The notes beneath the pieces were generated by a model that had not been told where the DNA came from, ran no database searches, and saw only the letters and a list, made by a program, of their open reading frames with translations. Shown in pieces: positions 1 to 6,876 of a stretch of DNA of 21,618 bases (position 1 is its first letter; each line of letters starts with the position of its first letter). The translations under genes and the position numbers were made by a program. Source of the DNA: Bacteroidota bacterium (GTDB lineage: Bacteria; Bacteroidota; Bacteroidia; Bacteroidales; VadinHA17). The stretch spans positions 1 through 21,618 of the forward strand of contig JADFUQ010000219.1 in assembly GCA_015222065.1 (NCBI GenBank), given 5' to 3'.

Positions 1-4
1 AGAA

Positions 5-277
5 TTCAACACCCTCCGGGGTTGGATTTTGGATTGTTACGCTATAACCACAGACGTTACTGTGGCTATCTGAATTAGACACCCTCCGGGGTCTTTTTTT
101 AGTTATACCAACAGAACTCAGTCTGATTTTATTAGTTATTTACTAAACACGGTAGAGTTACTAAAAGAAAAATTGTTACTCATATTAATAAGCCCGGAGG
201 GCTTAAAGTCAGGTAGCCCCGGTCACGTCCGGGGTAGCTATGCAATATAATAATACCCAACCCCGGAGGGTGTTGAA
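5..277. repeat. Composite inverted cluster of REP-like hairpins
   Basis: Two arms face each other. The outer 21 bases (5-25) recur as a perfect inverted copy at 257-277. Moving inward, each arm has a spacer, then a hairpin built as GCTA-stem-GACGTNAC-stem-GGCTANCTG (about 41-72 on plus; about 240-209 on minus), then a small hairpin with core CCCTCCGGG (78-93 on plus; 204-190 on minus). The outer repeats fold into the same CCC-TCC-GGG type with CAAC/GTTG flanks. The flanking stem bases differ between copies but stay complementary (CAAC/GTTG, GAC/GTC, AAG/CTT). The plus copy at 78-93 is followed by a run of eight T. The form resembles REP/BIME elements mobilised by RAYT transposases, or a small non-autonomous element. 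No transposase lies in the window. Confidence 0.75.
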
Positions 278-517
278 GTTTGTCTTTACCCCTTGGCCTC
301 TTTACATCCCTTTTAATGAAATAATGGTTAATTAAAATGTAAAATTATGAGAATTTTAATCGCGTGTTAATAGAGGATACGACATGCAAAAATAGATAAA
401 CACTAATATCGTAGTATAAATTTTAATTAAATTTGTTCGCTATAATGGAACAGAGCTAGAAAAATTATGCCAATAAGTGAGCAAAATGTTGTTCATTGGC
501 AGTCGGCTAACATGATA
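278..517. other. Gene-free stretch, nothing recognised
   Basis: This is the rest of the 517-base gene-free left end. It is AT-rich and has no open frame of useful length. A TAAATTTG box at 428-435 on plus resembles a Bacteroidetes -7 element but leads to no plus-strand gene. I see no convincing terminator behind the branching-enzyme gene that ends at 518. Confidence 0.5.
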
Positions 518-2536
518 CTAACGTATTTTCCTGGATTTTTCCTGTTTAAAAACAAGTGCAGTTCTGCTGGGCAAATATAATTTCAGAAAATATTGTTCCG
601 GGGAAATCTGCTTCTCAGGTTTAACGGGATAGTAAATTAATGTTTGATCTACCAGTCCCTGGCCACCGAATTTTTTATCATCAGTGTTTAAAAATATTCT
701 GTATTTAGCAGGGACGGCAGGAATTCCATAATCTGTAAAAGAGACAGAAGGATTGAAATTAAATATGAATAATAAATTAGCCCGTTTGAAAGCAAGAACC
801 TGGTCGCCTTCATGAGAAACGATTTTATATGGGAAAGGTTCGGAGTAACAATTTTCTTCATTAATAACAGTCATCATATCCCTGTCAAAATCGGACAGGT
901 AATGATATTTGAGACTCTGGTTATGCATTAAACTCCATTGTCTTCGGGCATATTTATACGACCAGTTGTTACCCTCTCTGGGGAAGTCAATCCACTCAGG
1001 ATGACCAAATTCATTGCCCATAAAGTTCAGATAACCCCCGCCGGAAGTAGCAATAGTTATTAACCGGATCATCTTGTGAAGAGCAATCCCCCGGTCAACA
1101 ATCAGATTTTGATCATCTTTATTCATATGAAAATACATTTCCTTATCTGTCAACCTGAAGATTATAGTTTTGTCACCAACCAAAGCCTGATCATGAGATT
1201 CGGTATAACTAATACTTTTTTCCTCAGAACGGTGGTTAGTTAATTCATGATAAATCTGACTGACATTCCATTGCTCATCTGGTATTTCTTTGATTAGCTT
1301 TATCCAGTAATCAGGCGTTCCCATAGCAAGACGGTAATCAAAACCAAATCCTCCGTCTTCTATTGTACTCCCCAAACCCGGCATTCCACTCATTTCTTCT
1401 GCAATAGTAATCGCATCAGGTTTATATTGATGTATAAGCTTATTTGTCAGAATCAGATATGTAATGGCATCTTCGTCCTGATTTTCGTTATAATAATCAT
1501 TATAAGATGTGAAATTCCGGGAAAGTCCATGGTCAAGATAAAGCATACTGGTTACACCATCGAATCGAAAACCATCGAAATGGTATTCATCAAGCCAGAA
1601 CTTGCAATTAGACAGGAGGAAATGTAAAACTTCATTTTTGCCATAATCAAAACAAAGAGAATCCCAGGCAACATGTTCACGCCGGGAACCCTCATGAAAA
1701 TATTGATAATATGTACCATCGAAGCGGGCTATACCTTCAATCTCATTTTTTACAGCGTGCGAATGAACGAGGTCCATTATTACTGCAATACCATAACCAT
1801 GTGTTTCATCAATAAGTGCTTTTAATTCTTCAGGCGTTCCAAAACGGGAGGAAACAGCAAAAAAACTGGAAACATGATAACCGAAAGAACCGTAATACGG
1901 ATGTTCCTGTATTGCCATAAGCTGGATGGCATTATATCCGGATTTTGCTATTCCGGGTAAAATATTTTTTCTGAATTCCTCAAATGTGCCGGTTTTTTCT
2001 TCTTCGGTTGCCATGCCAATGTGGGCTTCGTAAACCAGAAGTGAATTTTTCTGAGATTTGAAATCTGTGTTTTTCCAGATGTATGGTTTCTCCGGAGCCC
2101 AGACGTGTGCATTGAAAATTTTTGTTGTTTCATCCTGTATCACATATTTTGCATAAGACGGAATACGGGAACCCTTTCCATTTTCCCAGTGAACCGATAA
2201 CCTAAACAGTGCTCCGTGTTGTAAACTGTTTCCGGGTAATTTTATTTCCCAGTTTCCGCAGTCTTTTTGTGTTAGCCTGTATTCCTCATTTTCTTCCCAG
2301 TTTGTGAACTCACCGATAATATAAATTTTCCTGGCATTAGGTGCCCATTCCCGAAAAACCCAGCTGTTTTTTGTTTTATGAAGTCCGAAAAATAAATAGC
2401 CTGTAGCAAAATCTATCAGCTTTTTATCTACTGTAAGTTCTTTTTCTTTTTGCCTGGCTCTTTCTTCCCTGTTCAGGATAATTTCCTGAAAAGGTTTTAA
2501 CCAGGGGTCTTTGAGGATTATGCCGGGAATATGCAT
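518..2536 (-). CDS. glgB: 1,4-alpha-glucan branching enzyme, eukaryote-like GH13_8 type
   Basis: A cytoplasmic enzyme expected to cut alpha-1,4-glucan chains and rejoin them as alpha-1,6 branches in glycogen synthesis. An N-terminal CBM48-like beta domain (about residues 45-145, with FREWAPNA at 61-68) precedes a GH13 barrel. The four GH13 regions are visible: DLVHSHAVKN (255-264), GFRFDGVTSMLY (322-333, nucleophile D326), IAEEMSGMP (378-386, acid/base E380) and TESHDQAL (445-452, D449). These match the eukaryotic branching-enzyme subfamily (DVVHSHASKN, AEDVSGMP, ESHDQAL in human GBE1) more than the usual bacterial GlgB, and NFMGNEFGHPEWIDFPR at 504-520 agrees. At 672 residues the length suits that subfamily. 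The ATG at 2534-2536 is the only good start near the family N-terminus. No glycogen synthase or ADP-glucose pyrophosphorylase is adjacent. The next gene upstream, ribF, is divergent. Confidence 0.93.
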   Translation of the reverse strand: MHIPGIILKDPWLKPFQEIILNREERARQKEKELTVDKKLIDFATGYLFFGLHKTKNSWVFREWAPNARKIYIIGEFTNWEENEEYRLTQKDCGNWEIKLPGNSLQHGALFRLSVHWENGKGSRIPSYAKYVIQDETTKIFNAHVWAPEKPYIWKNTDFKSQKNSLLVYEAHIGMATEEEKTGTFEEFRKNILPGIAKSGYNAIQLMAIQEHPYYGSFGYHVSSFFAVSSRFGTPEELKALIDETHGYGIAVIMDLVHSHAVKNEIEGIARFDGTYYQYFHEGSRREHVAWDSLCFDYGKNEVLHFLLSNCKFWLDEYHFDGFRFDGVTSMLYLDHGLSRNFTSYNDYYNENQDEDAITYLILTNKLIHQYKPDAITIAEEMSGMPGLGSTIEDGGFGFDYRLAMGTPDYWIKLIKEIPDEQWNVSQIYHELTNHRSEEKSISYTESHDQALVGDKTIIFRLTDKEMYFHMNKDDQNLIVDRGIALHKMIRLITIATSGGGYLNFMGNEFGHPEWIDFPREGNNWSYKYARRQWSLMHNQSLKYHYLSDFDRDMMTVINEENCYSEPFPYKIVSHEGDQVLAFKRANLLFIFNFNPSVSFTDYGIPAVPAKYRIFLNTDDKKFGGQGLVDQTLIYYPVKPEKQISPEQYFLKLYLPSRTALVFKQEKSRKIR

Positions 2537-2680
2537 TTTGTATCAGTTAATATTTATTAAATCAATCGTAACTATTTAGTGCCTTAAGGTTGGAATGACT
2601 GATAAAAGAAATGCCTAAGGGGCTAAAGTTTAAAGTGCTAAAATGTCTAGAATGCTAAAATGTTTACAATGTCTAAAGTT

Positions 2681-2841
2681 ATAACTTCTTCACAACTTTA
2701 GTTCACTTTAAGTACTAATGTATTCCTGTTAATTACTAAACCATTCACCTTACTTAACATAAATTCACTTATAACTTCTTCCTTCTTCCCAACTTTAGTT
2801 CACTTATAACTTCTTCCCAACTTTAGTTCATTTTAAGTACT
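2681..2841. repeat. Imperfect tandem repeat in the glgB-ribF intergenic region
   Basis: Three units built on ATAACTTCTTCCCAACTTTAG plus GTTCA occur at about 2681-2716, 2771-2802 and 2806-2841. The first and third end with TTTAAGTACT. Just before them, 2621-2679 carries short echoes such as GCTAAAATGTCTA and GCTAAAATGTTTA. Together with the ribF promoter these fill the 350-base gap 2537-2886. There is no open frame and no spacer regularity that would suggest a CRISPR. Confidence 0.7.
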
Positions 2842-2859
2842 GGTTAGTTACTTTTTTTG

Positions 2860-2867
2860 TAATTTTG
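2860..2867 (+). promoter_or_regulatory. Bacteroidetes -7 element before ribF
   Basis: TAATTTTG fits TAnnTTTG and ends 19 bases before the ribF ATG, giving a predicted 5' leader of roughly a dozen bases. I see no TTTG -33 element about 20 bases upstream. Confidence 0.5.
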
Positions 2868-2886
2868 TGAACATTTTTAAACCATC

Positions 2887-3822
2887 ATGCAGGTATATAA
2901 AGAACAGGATAGGTATGATATTAAAAACCCGGTGGTTACAGTGGGTATTTTTGATGGTGTACACCGTGGACATCAGCATATTCTGAAAACTCTTGCAGAA
3001 TATAGAGACAGGGTTAAGGGAGAATCTGTTATACTTACTTTCTGGCCTCATCCCAGAATATTTCTGGCTAATGACCAATATTTGTTCAAATTGTTAAATA
3101 CACTGGAAGAAAAGAAGGGACTATTGGAAAAAGCAGGGGTTGACCATCTTATTATTCTGCCTTTTACTCGCAGGATAAGTAATGAAACTGCCTGCGAGTT
3201 TATTGAAGAGATTTTGGTAAATAAAATAGGGACCAGGCACCTTTTAATTGGAGCCGATAACCAGTTCGGAAAGGACAGAACCGGAGATTTCGAGGCAATT
3301 AAGTCATGTTCAGACAAATTTGGAATTGAAGTTGACCAGCTTGAACTGAAGATTGCAGAAGAGGAGAAAATAAGTTCAACACGGATCAGGAATGCTTTAT
3401 GGAATGGAGATATATGTTTAGCAAACAACCTGCTCGGATACGATTTTTTCTTTAGAGGAAGGATTGTTACAGGTAAGAAAATTGGCAGAAAAATGGGATT
3501 CCCAACTGCAAATATATTTTCTAATGAAACATATAAGCTGATACCCAGGGTGGGGGTTTACGCAGTTGAGATTATGGTAGGGGATGAAAAATTTGGTGGT
3601 ATGTTGAATATTGGATTTCGTCCTACTGTTAATCATACCGGTGAACCACCCAGTGTGGAAGTACATATTTTTGATTTTGATAAAGAAATATACGGGCAGA
3701 AAGTAACCCTGCTATTCAAAGAGAGGATACGGGATGAGAAAAAATTTGATAGTATTGATCTACTGGTAGAACAACTCAAAAAGGACAAAATATATGCACG
3801 GGAAATACTGAAAAACCTGTGA
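2887..3822 (+). CDS. ribF: Bifunctional riboflavin kinase / FAD synthetase
   Basis: Converts riboflavin to FMN and FMN to FAD with ATP in the cytoplasm. The N-terminal nucleotidyltransferase half shows GIFDGVHRGHQHIL (20-33), TFWPHP (51-56), FGKDRTGD (127-134) and SSTRIRNAL (163-171), all standard for the FAD synthetase module. The C-terminal flavokinase half shows the GFPTAN nucleotide-binding motif (204-209) and SVEVHIFDF (256-264). At 311 residues it has the normal length of the fused bacterial enzyme. The ATG lies directly behind a TAnnTTTG element, which fixes the start. It is followed 45 bases later by ahcY, which has its own candidate promoter. Confidence 0.96.
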   Translation: MQVYKEQDRYDIKNPVVTVGIFDGVHRGHQHILKTLAEYRDRVKGESVILTFWPHPRIFLANDQYLFKLLNTLEEKKGLLEKAGVDHLIILPFTRRISNETACEFIEEILVNKIGTRHLLIGADNQFGKDRTGDFEAIKSCSDKFGIEVDQLELKIAEEEKISSTRIRNALWNGDICLANNLLGYDFFFRGRIVTGKKIGRKMGFPTANIFSNETYKLIPRVGVYAVEIMVGDEKFGGMLNIGFRPTVNHTGEPPSVEVHIFDFDKEIYGQKVTLLFKERIRDEKKFDSIDLLVEQLKKDKIYAREILKNL

Positions 3823-3836
3823 TAGAATAAATTGAT

Positions 3837-3844
3837 TAAATTTG
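3837..3844 (+). promoter_or_regulatory. Bacteroidetes -7 element before ahcY
   Basis: TAAATTTG matches TAnnTTTG, 23 bases before the ahcY ATG and inside the short ribF-ahcY gap. A -33 TTTG at the expected spacing is not seen, so read-through from ribF is also possible. Confidence 0.5.
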
Positions 3845-3867
3845 CGTGGAATAATTAATATAAAAAA

Positions 3868-5286
3868 ATGGAAAATACAATGGTGGAAAATGTGAAATAT
3901 AAAGTTAAAGATATTTTACTTGCTGACTGGGGCAGGAAAGAGGTTGAAATTGCTGAAAAAGAGATGCCTGGACTGATGGCAATCAGGAAAAAATATACTG
4001 CTGCAAAACCTTTGAAAGGTGCCAGGATAACAGGGTCGTTACATATGACAATACAGACTGCTGTACTGATTGAAACTCTGGTTGAACTTGGAGCTGACGT
4101 GCGATGGGCAAGCTGTAATATTTTTTCAACACAGGATCATGCCGCGGCTGTAATTGCCAGGGAAGGTATTCCTGTTTTTGCATGGAAAGGTGAAACGCTG
4201 GAAGAATACTGGTGGTGCCTGGCGCAGGCTTTGACTTTTCCAGAGGGGAAAGGTCCTAATCTTATAGTAGATGACGGTGGGGATGGAACATTGCTAATGC
4301 ATAAAGGTTACGAGGTTGAAGAAGACAAATCTCTGTTGGACAAGGAACCGGAAAATAACGAGGAGGCAGTTATTCTAGCACAACTGAAAAGTATAATGAA
4401 TGAAGATCCCGGGAGATGGCACAGGAATGTAAAGGAGTTGAAAGGTGTTTCAGAGGAAACAACTACCGGGGTTCATCGTTTGTACCAGATGAAAGAAAAT
4501 GGAACACTTCTCACAGCTGCTATGAATGTGAATGATTCAGTTACAAAGTCGAAATTTGATAATCTTTATGGATGCCGTGAATCGCTTGCCGACGGGATTA
4601 AAAGAGCTACAGATGTAATGATTGCAGGTAAGGTAGTTGTTGTCTGCGGGTATGGTGATGTGGGGAAAGGATCTGCCAGGTCGATGCAATCGTACGGTGC
4701 CAGGGTGATTGTAACTGAAATTGATCCTATCTGTGCATTGCAGGCTGCAATGGAAGGATTTGAAGTAAAAACCGTTGAAGAAACACTCGATGAGGGAAAT
4801 ATTTTTGTAACTGCAACAGGGAACCTTGGTGTGATCACTGCTGAACATATGTCTAAAATGAAGGACCAGTCTATTGTCTGTAATATTGGACATTTTGATC
4901 ATGAGATTCAGGTTGAGAAACTGGAAAAATGGCCCGGTATAGTTAAAGAAACAATAAAACCCCAGGTAGATAAGTATTCCTTCCCCGATGGACACGCCAT
5001 CTTCATGCTTGCTGAAGGACGCCTGGTAAATCTGGGGTGCGCAACAGGACATCCTTCATTTGTGATGAGTAATTCTTTCTCTAACCAGGTTCTTGCTCAA
5101 ATTGAGCTTTGGAATAAAGATTATGAAATTGATGTTTACCGCTTACCCAAATATCTTGACGAGGAAGTTGCCAGGTTGCACCTGGAACAAATTGGCGTTA
5201 ATCTTACGAAACTAACTAAGAAGCAGGCAGATTATATTGGTTTCCCGGTTAACGGACCATATAAACCTGATCATTACAGGTATTAA
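3868..5286 (+). CDS. ahcY: Adenosylhomocysteinase (S-adenosyl-L-homocysteine hydrolase)
   Basis: NAD-dependent cytoplasmic enzyme that splits S-adenosylhomocysteine into adenosine and homocysteine, removing the product inhibitor of methyltransferases. Visible are CNIFSTQDHAAA (83-94), NDSVTKSKFDN (222-232, with catalytic K227 and D231 by analogy to human K186/D190), the Rossmann motif GYGDVGKG (261-268), NIGHFDHEI (339-347) and the C-terminal KPDHYRY expected for the tetramer lid. Relative to the human enzyme (432 residues) it carries an insert near residues 150-192, as many bacterial members do, giving 472 residues. The start ATG at 3868 follows an A-rich stretch; a second ATG at codon 5 is a possible alternative. 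No luxS/pfs-type gene is nearby. Confidence 0.97.
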   Translation: MENTMVENVKYKVKDILLADWGRKEVEIAEKEMPGLMAIRKKYTAAKPLKGARITGSLHMTIQTAVLIETLVELGADVRWASCNIFSTQDHAAAVIAREGIPVFAWKGETLEEYWWCLAQALTFPEGKGPNLIVDDGGDGTLLMHKGYEVEEDKSLLDKEPENNEEAVILAQLKSIMNEDPGRWHRNVKELKGVSEETTTGVHRLYQMKENGTLLTAAMNVNDSVTKSKFDNLYGCRESLADGIKRATDVMIAGKVVVVCGYGDVGKGSARSMQSYGARVIVTEIDPICALQAAMEGFEVKTVEETLDEGNIFVTATGNLGVITAEHMSKMKDQSIVCNIGHFDHEIQVEKLEKWPGIVKETIKPQVDKYSFPDGHAIFMLAEGRLVNLGCATGHPSFVMSNSFSNQVLAQIELWNKDYEIDVYRLPKYLDEEVARLHLEQIGVNLTKLTKKQADYIGFPVNGPYKPDHYRY

Positions 5287-5290
5287 GAAA

Positions 5291-5340
5291 TGGAATGTTG
5301 GAATAATGGAATGTTGGAACGTTTGAGCAAACTTGTTTGC
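5291..5340. repeat. Short direct repeat and small palindrome after ahcY
   Basis: TGGAATGTTGGAA occurs at 5291-5303 and again at 5307-5319 (period 16). It is followed by the palindrome GCAAAC-TT-GTTTGC at 5327-5340. There is no T-run after the hairpin, so I do not call it an intrinsic terminator. TGGAATGTTGGAA-type repeats are frequent intergenic filler in Bacteroidetes. Confidence 0.6.
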
Positions 5341-5459
5341 GAAAACCTCATGAGCGGGTTGTGGGAAGGATTGTGGGAGCGAATAATAATGGGAAGAGAT
5401 TGATTACATACTTTTTTAAACACTCTTTAGGAAATTGCCAATTGTCAACTGCCGATTGA

Positions 5460-5924
5460 TTAGTTATAAACGAATATCGTTACACCATCGAAGTTGGTAT
5501 TGTATTGCTTCAGGGGGACTCTTGAAGGTCCCTTTTCGGTAGGGAAAGCAAGACTGGGAAGAACATACTCTGAACCGCATTCAGGACATTCAGCAATAGG
5601 ATCACTTGTGTTTTCAGTAGTAACAGAAATGCTCTTGCCTATATTAAAAGGGCATGTACGGTCAAATGCATAAAATTCGTCTTCAGAGAAACGGTATACA
5701 ATTATTCCGTTATAATCATACCCTGCTGAAGATCTTCCTGCATATTCGCTGGTGATTATAACAGAATTACCAATAGCATGCAGGTTGGTAAACTTGGGAT
5801 CATCCAGCCTTATGGTGAAATTTACGTAAGTATTAGGTATTATATCCTCCTTTTTTTTTGCGCATGTAACAAAAATGAGAAGCGATAAAGTAATTAATAA
5901 AATTTTGCTTAAATTTGATATCAA
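5460..5924 (-). CDS. Lipoprotein with degenerate Rieske-like domain; start probably frameshifted
   Basis: A 154-residue frame with a lipoprotein signal (hydrophobic run about 8-20, lipobox IFVTC, acylated Cys21), so an envelope lipoprotein. The C-terminal half follows a Rieske fold pattern: FYAFDRTCP (84-92), CPECGSEY (113-120), then GPSRVPLKQY (132-141). Normal Rieske proteins bind [2Fe-2S] through CxH and CxxH; here the first His is Phe93 and the second is Cys116, leaving C91, C113 and C116. It may bind another metal, or none. The open frame begins at TTG (5922-5924) with no in-frame ATG. An out-of-frame ATG at 5939-5941 starts MKQLKH and hits TGA at once; one extra A in the AAAA run (5927-5930 complement) would yield a normal N-terminus, MKQLKTLISNL. 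So either a TTG start or a one-base deletion, real or from sequencing. The exact function is unknown. Confidence 0.75.
   Translation of the reverse strand: MISNLSKILLITLSLLIFVTCAKKKEDIIPNTYVNFTIRLDDPKFTNLHAIGNSVIITSEYAGRSSAGYDYNGIIVYRFSEDEFYAFDRTCPFNIGKSISVTTENTSDPIAECPECGSEYVLPSLAFPTEKGPSRVPLKQYNTNFDGVTIFVYN
5910..5917 (+). promoter_or_regulatory. Bacteroidetes -7 element for the 5940 gene
   Basis: TAAATTTG (TAnnTTTG) lies 22 bases before the ATG at 5940. It sits inside the first codons of the opposite-strand lipoprotein gene. There is no clear -33 box. Confidence 0.45.
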
Positions 5925-5939
5925 TGTTTTAATTGTTTC

Positions 5940-6275
5940 ATGAATTACAAGTTCAATGCAAAGTTAGTTAAATTGTTGTTCGGAAGGTTGCTTTTTTTGA
6001 TGATAATCCTGTTTATGTCACAGGGATGTATTCATCAAAACAAGTCAAGAACGGTGATAAAAGCTGAAAACAAGGCCGAGCGGATGGATAAGAAAATAGA
6101 AAAAACCTATGAAAAAGAAAGAAAAAAGGAACTGAACCACCGGTATGAAATTCAGACAAAAGAGGTTCAGGAACGAATGAAACAATCAAGGAAAAATGCA
6201 GAAAAGTTTAACAGGCAAATGCGTAAACGCGAGACTTTTTTTAAAAGATTATTCAGAAAAATATTTAAGAAATAA
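5940..6275 (+). CDS. Small, very basic lipoprotein, hypothetical
   Basis: 111 residues, family not recognised. The N-terminus is a lipoprotein signal: basic residues, a hydrophobic stretch (about 11-28) and lipobox FMSQGC with Cys30. The mature part is almost entirely charged, mostly Lys/Arg/Glu, and looks like one long helix or coiled coil, ending in FFKRLFRKIFKK. It is presumably anchored in the envelope. The stop TAA overlaps the next ATG (TAATG at 6273-6277), so the two genes are translationally coupled. Its ATG overlaps head to head the probable original ATG of the divergent lipoprotein gene. Function unknown. Confidence 0.7.
   Translation: MNYKFNAKLVKLLFGRLLFLMIILFMSQGCIHQNKSRTVIKAENKAERMDKKIEKTYEKERKKELNHRYEIQTKEVQERMKQSRKNAEKFNRQMRKRETFFKRLFRKIFKK
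5959..5966 (-). promoter_or_regulatory. Bacteroidetes -7 element for the 5460-5924 lipoprotein gene
   Basis: Read on the minus strand, TAACTTTG fits TAnnTTTG and ends 17 bases before the minus-strand ATG at 5941. That spacing supports the idea that the original start was that ATG rather than the TTG at 5924. The box lies within the first codons of the plus-strand gene starting at 5940. Confidence 0.45.
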
Positions 6276-6721
6276 TGGAAGACGGTGTTAGTGCTATATT
6301 GTATATTATTATCAGTGCCATTATTATTTTAGTAGGGGTACTTGGTAAAAAGAAGAAACCACAACAGATTCCCGGTGGCTCAAGTGGTGGTGTGACTGGC
6401 GGAATGAACTTTTTTGAGAAATTGGGTTTGAGAGATATGGATGAAGATAAGTTTGAGTTTTCGGATGTTGAGGAAGAGATAGAAGAAACAACAGAAACAG
6501 CCGAAAGAGAACAACAAGGATCTTTAATTACATCCACCTTTGAAGATCAATCTGATAAGAAGGCTGAAGTAACAGAGAAAGTGTTTGAAGATAAAACAGA
6601 AGAGGTGAATGTATATGAAATATCAGATGAATCTGATAATGATATAAATGAGATCAAGGATGAATTTGATCTGAAAAAAGCTATAATTTACTCTGAAATA
6701 ATCAATAGAAAATATGAATAG
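6275..6721 (+). CDS. Single-pass membrane protein with acidic tail, hypothetical
   Basis: 148 residues. One N-terminal transmembrane helix (about 7-24) is followed by KKKK (25-29 region), which by the positive-inside rule places the rest in the cytoplasm. The tail is rich in Glu/Asp and low in complexity until a conserved-looking end, EFDLKKAIIYSEIINRKY (about 130-147), a motif I recall from uncharacterised Bacteroidetes proteins. It starts by stop-start overlap with the basic lipoprotein gene, so the pair is an operon. No function can be assigned. Confidence 0.72.
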   Translation: MEDGVSAILYIIISAIIILVGVLGKKKKPQQIPGGSSGGVTGGMNFFEKLGLRDMDEDKFEFSDVEEEIEETTETAEREQQGSLITSTFEDQSDKKAEVTEKVFEDKTEEVNVYEISDESDNDINEIKDEFDLKKAIIYSEIINRKYE

Positions 6722-6761
6722 AAAAAGCAGTGTATCAGGTAGTGAAAACAATTGCTTTTTC
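6721..6761 (+). terminator. Possible terminator after the small-protein operon
   Basis: GAAAAAGCA (6721-6729) pairs perfectly with TGCTTTTTC (6753-6761). The loop is 23 bases, long for an intrinsic terminator, and the T-run is part of the stem. It is placed directly at the stop codon of the preceding gene. Confidence 0.35.
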
Positions 6762-6803
6762 TGATAATTTAGTTTAAATTATTTTCAGAATTTAAAAAAT
6801 TTG

Positions 6804-6811
6804 TATATTTG
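6804..6811 (+). promoter_or_regulatory. Bacteroidetes -7 element for greA
   Basis: TATATTTG fits TAnnTTTG. The predicted transcript starts at about 6816-6819, so the leader before the greA ATG at 6877 is about 60 bases, longer than for other genes here. Confidence 0.6.
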
Positions 6812-6818
6812 CACCATG

Positions 6819-6856
6819 AAAGAGTTTCGGAATCCCGGAATTCTTTCTGTTTTTTT
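6819..6856 (+). promoter_or_regulatory. Terminator-like hairpin in the greA leader
   Basis: AAAGAGTTTCGG (6819-6830) pairs with CCGGAATTCTTT (6835-6846) as a 12-base-pair stem with two G-U pairs and loop AATC. After three bases comes a run of seven T (6850-6856). It lies between the greA promoter and the greA start, so it could attenuate transcription or cap the 5' end. A short frame (6816-6914, 32 codons, starting ATGAAAGAG) begins at about the predicted transcription start and overlaps greA out of frame. Confidence 0.55.
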
Positions 6857-6876
6857 GTACTATAACAGAATGTATT

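Noticed and set aside
428..435. TAAATTTG box on the plus strand as a promoter
   Set aside because: No plus-strand gene or conserved RNA follows it; such a box is expected by chance in AT-rich DNA.
2681..2841. CRISPR array
   Set aside because: Units are imperfect, unequally spaced and directly adjoining, with no unique spacers and no cas genes.
4537..5052. Long antisense frame inside ahcY (171 codons) and similar antisense frames in ribF and the S9 gene
   Set aside because: They lie opposite clear genes, have no recognisable protein motifs and have no start signals.
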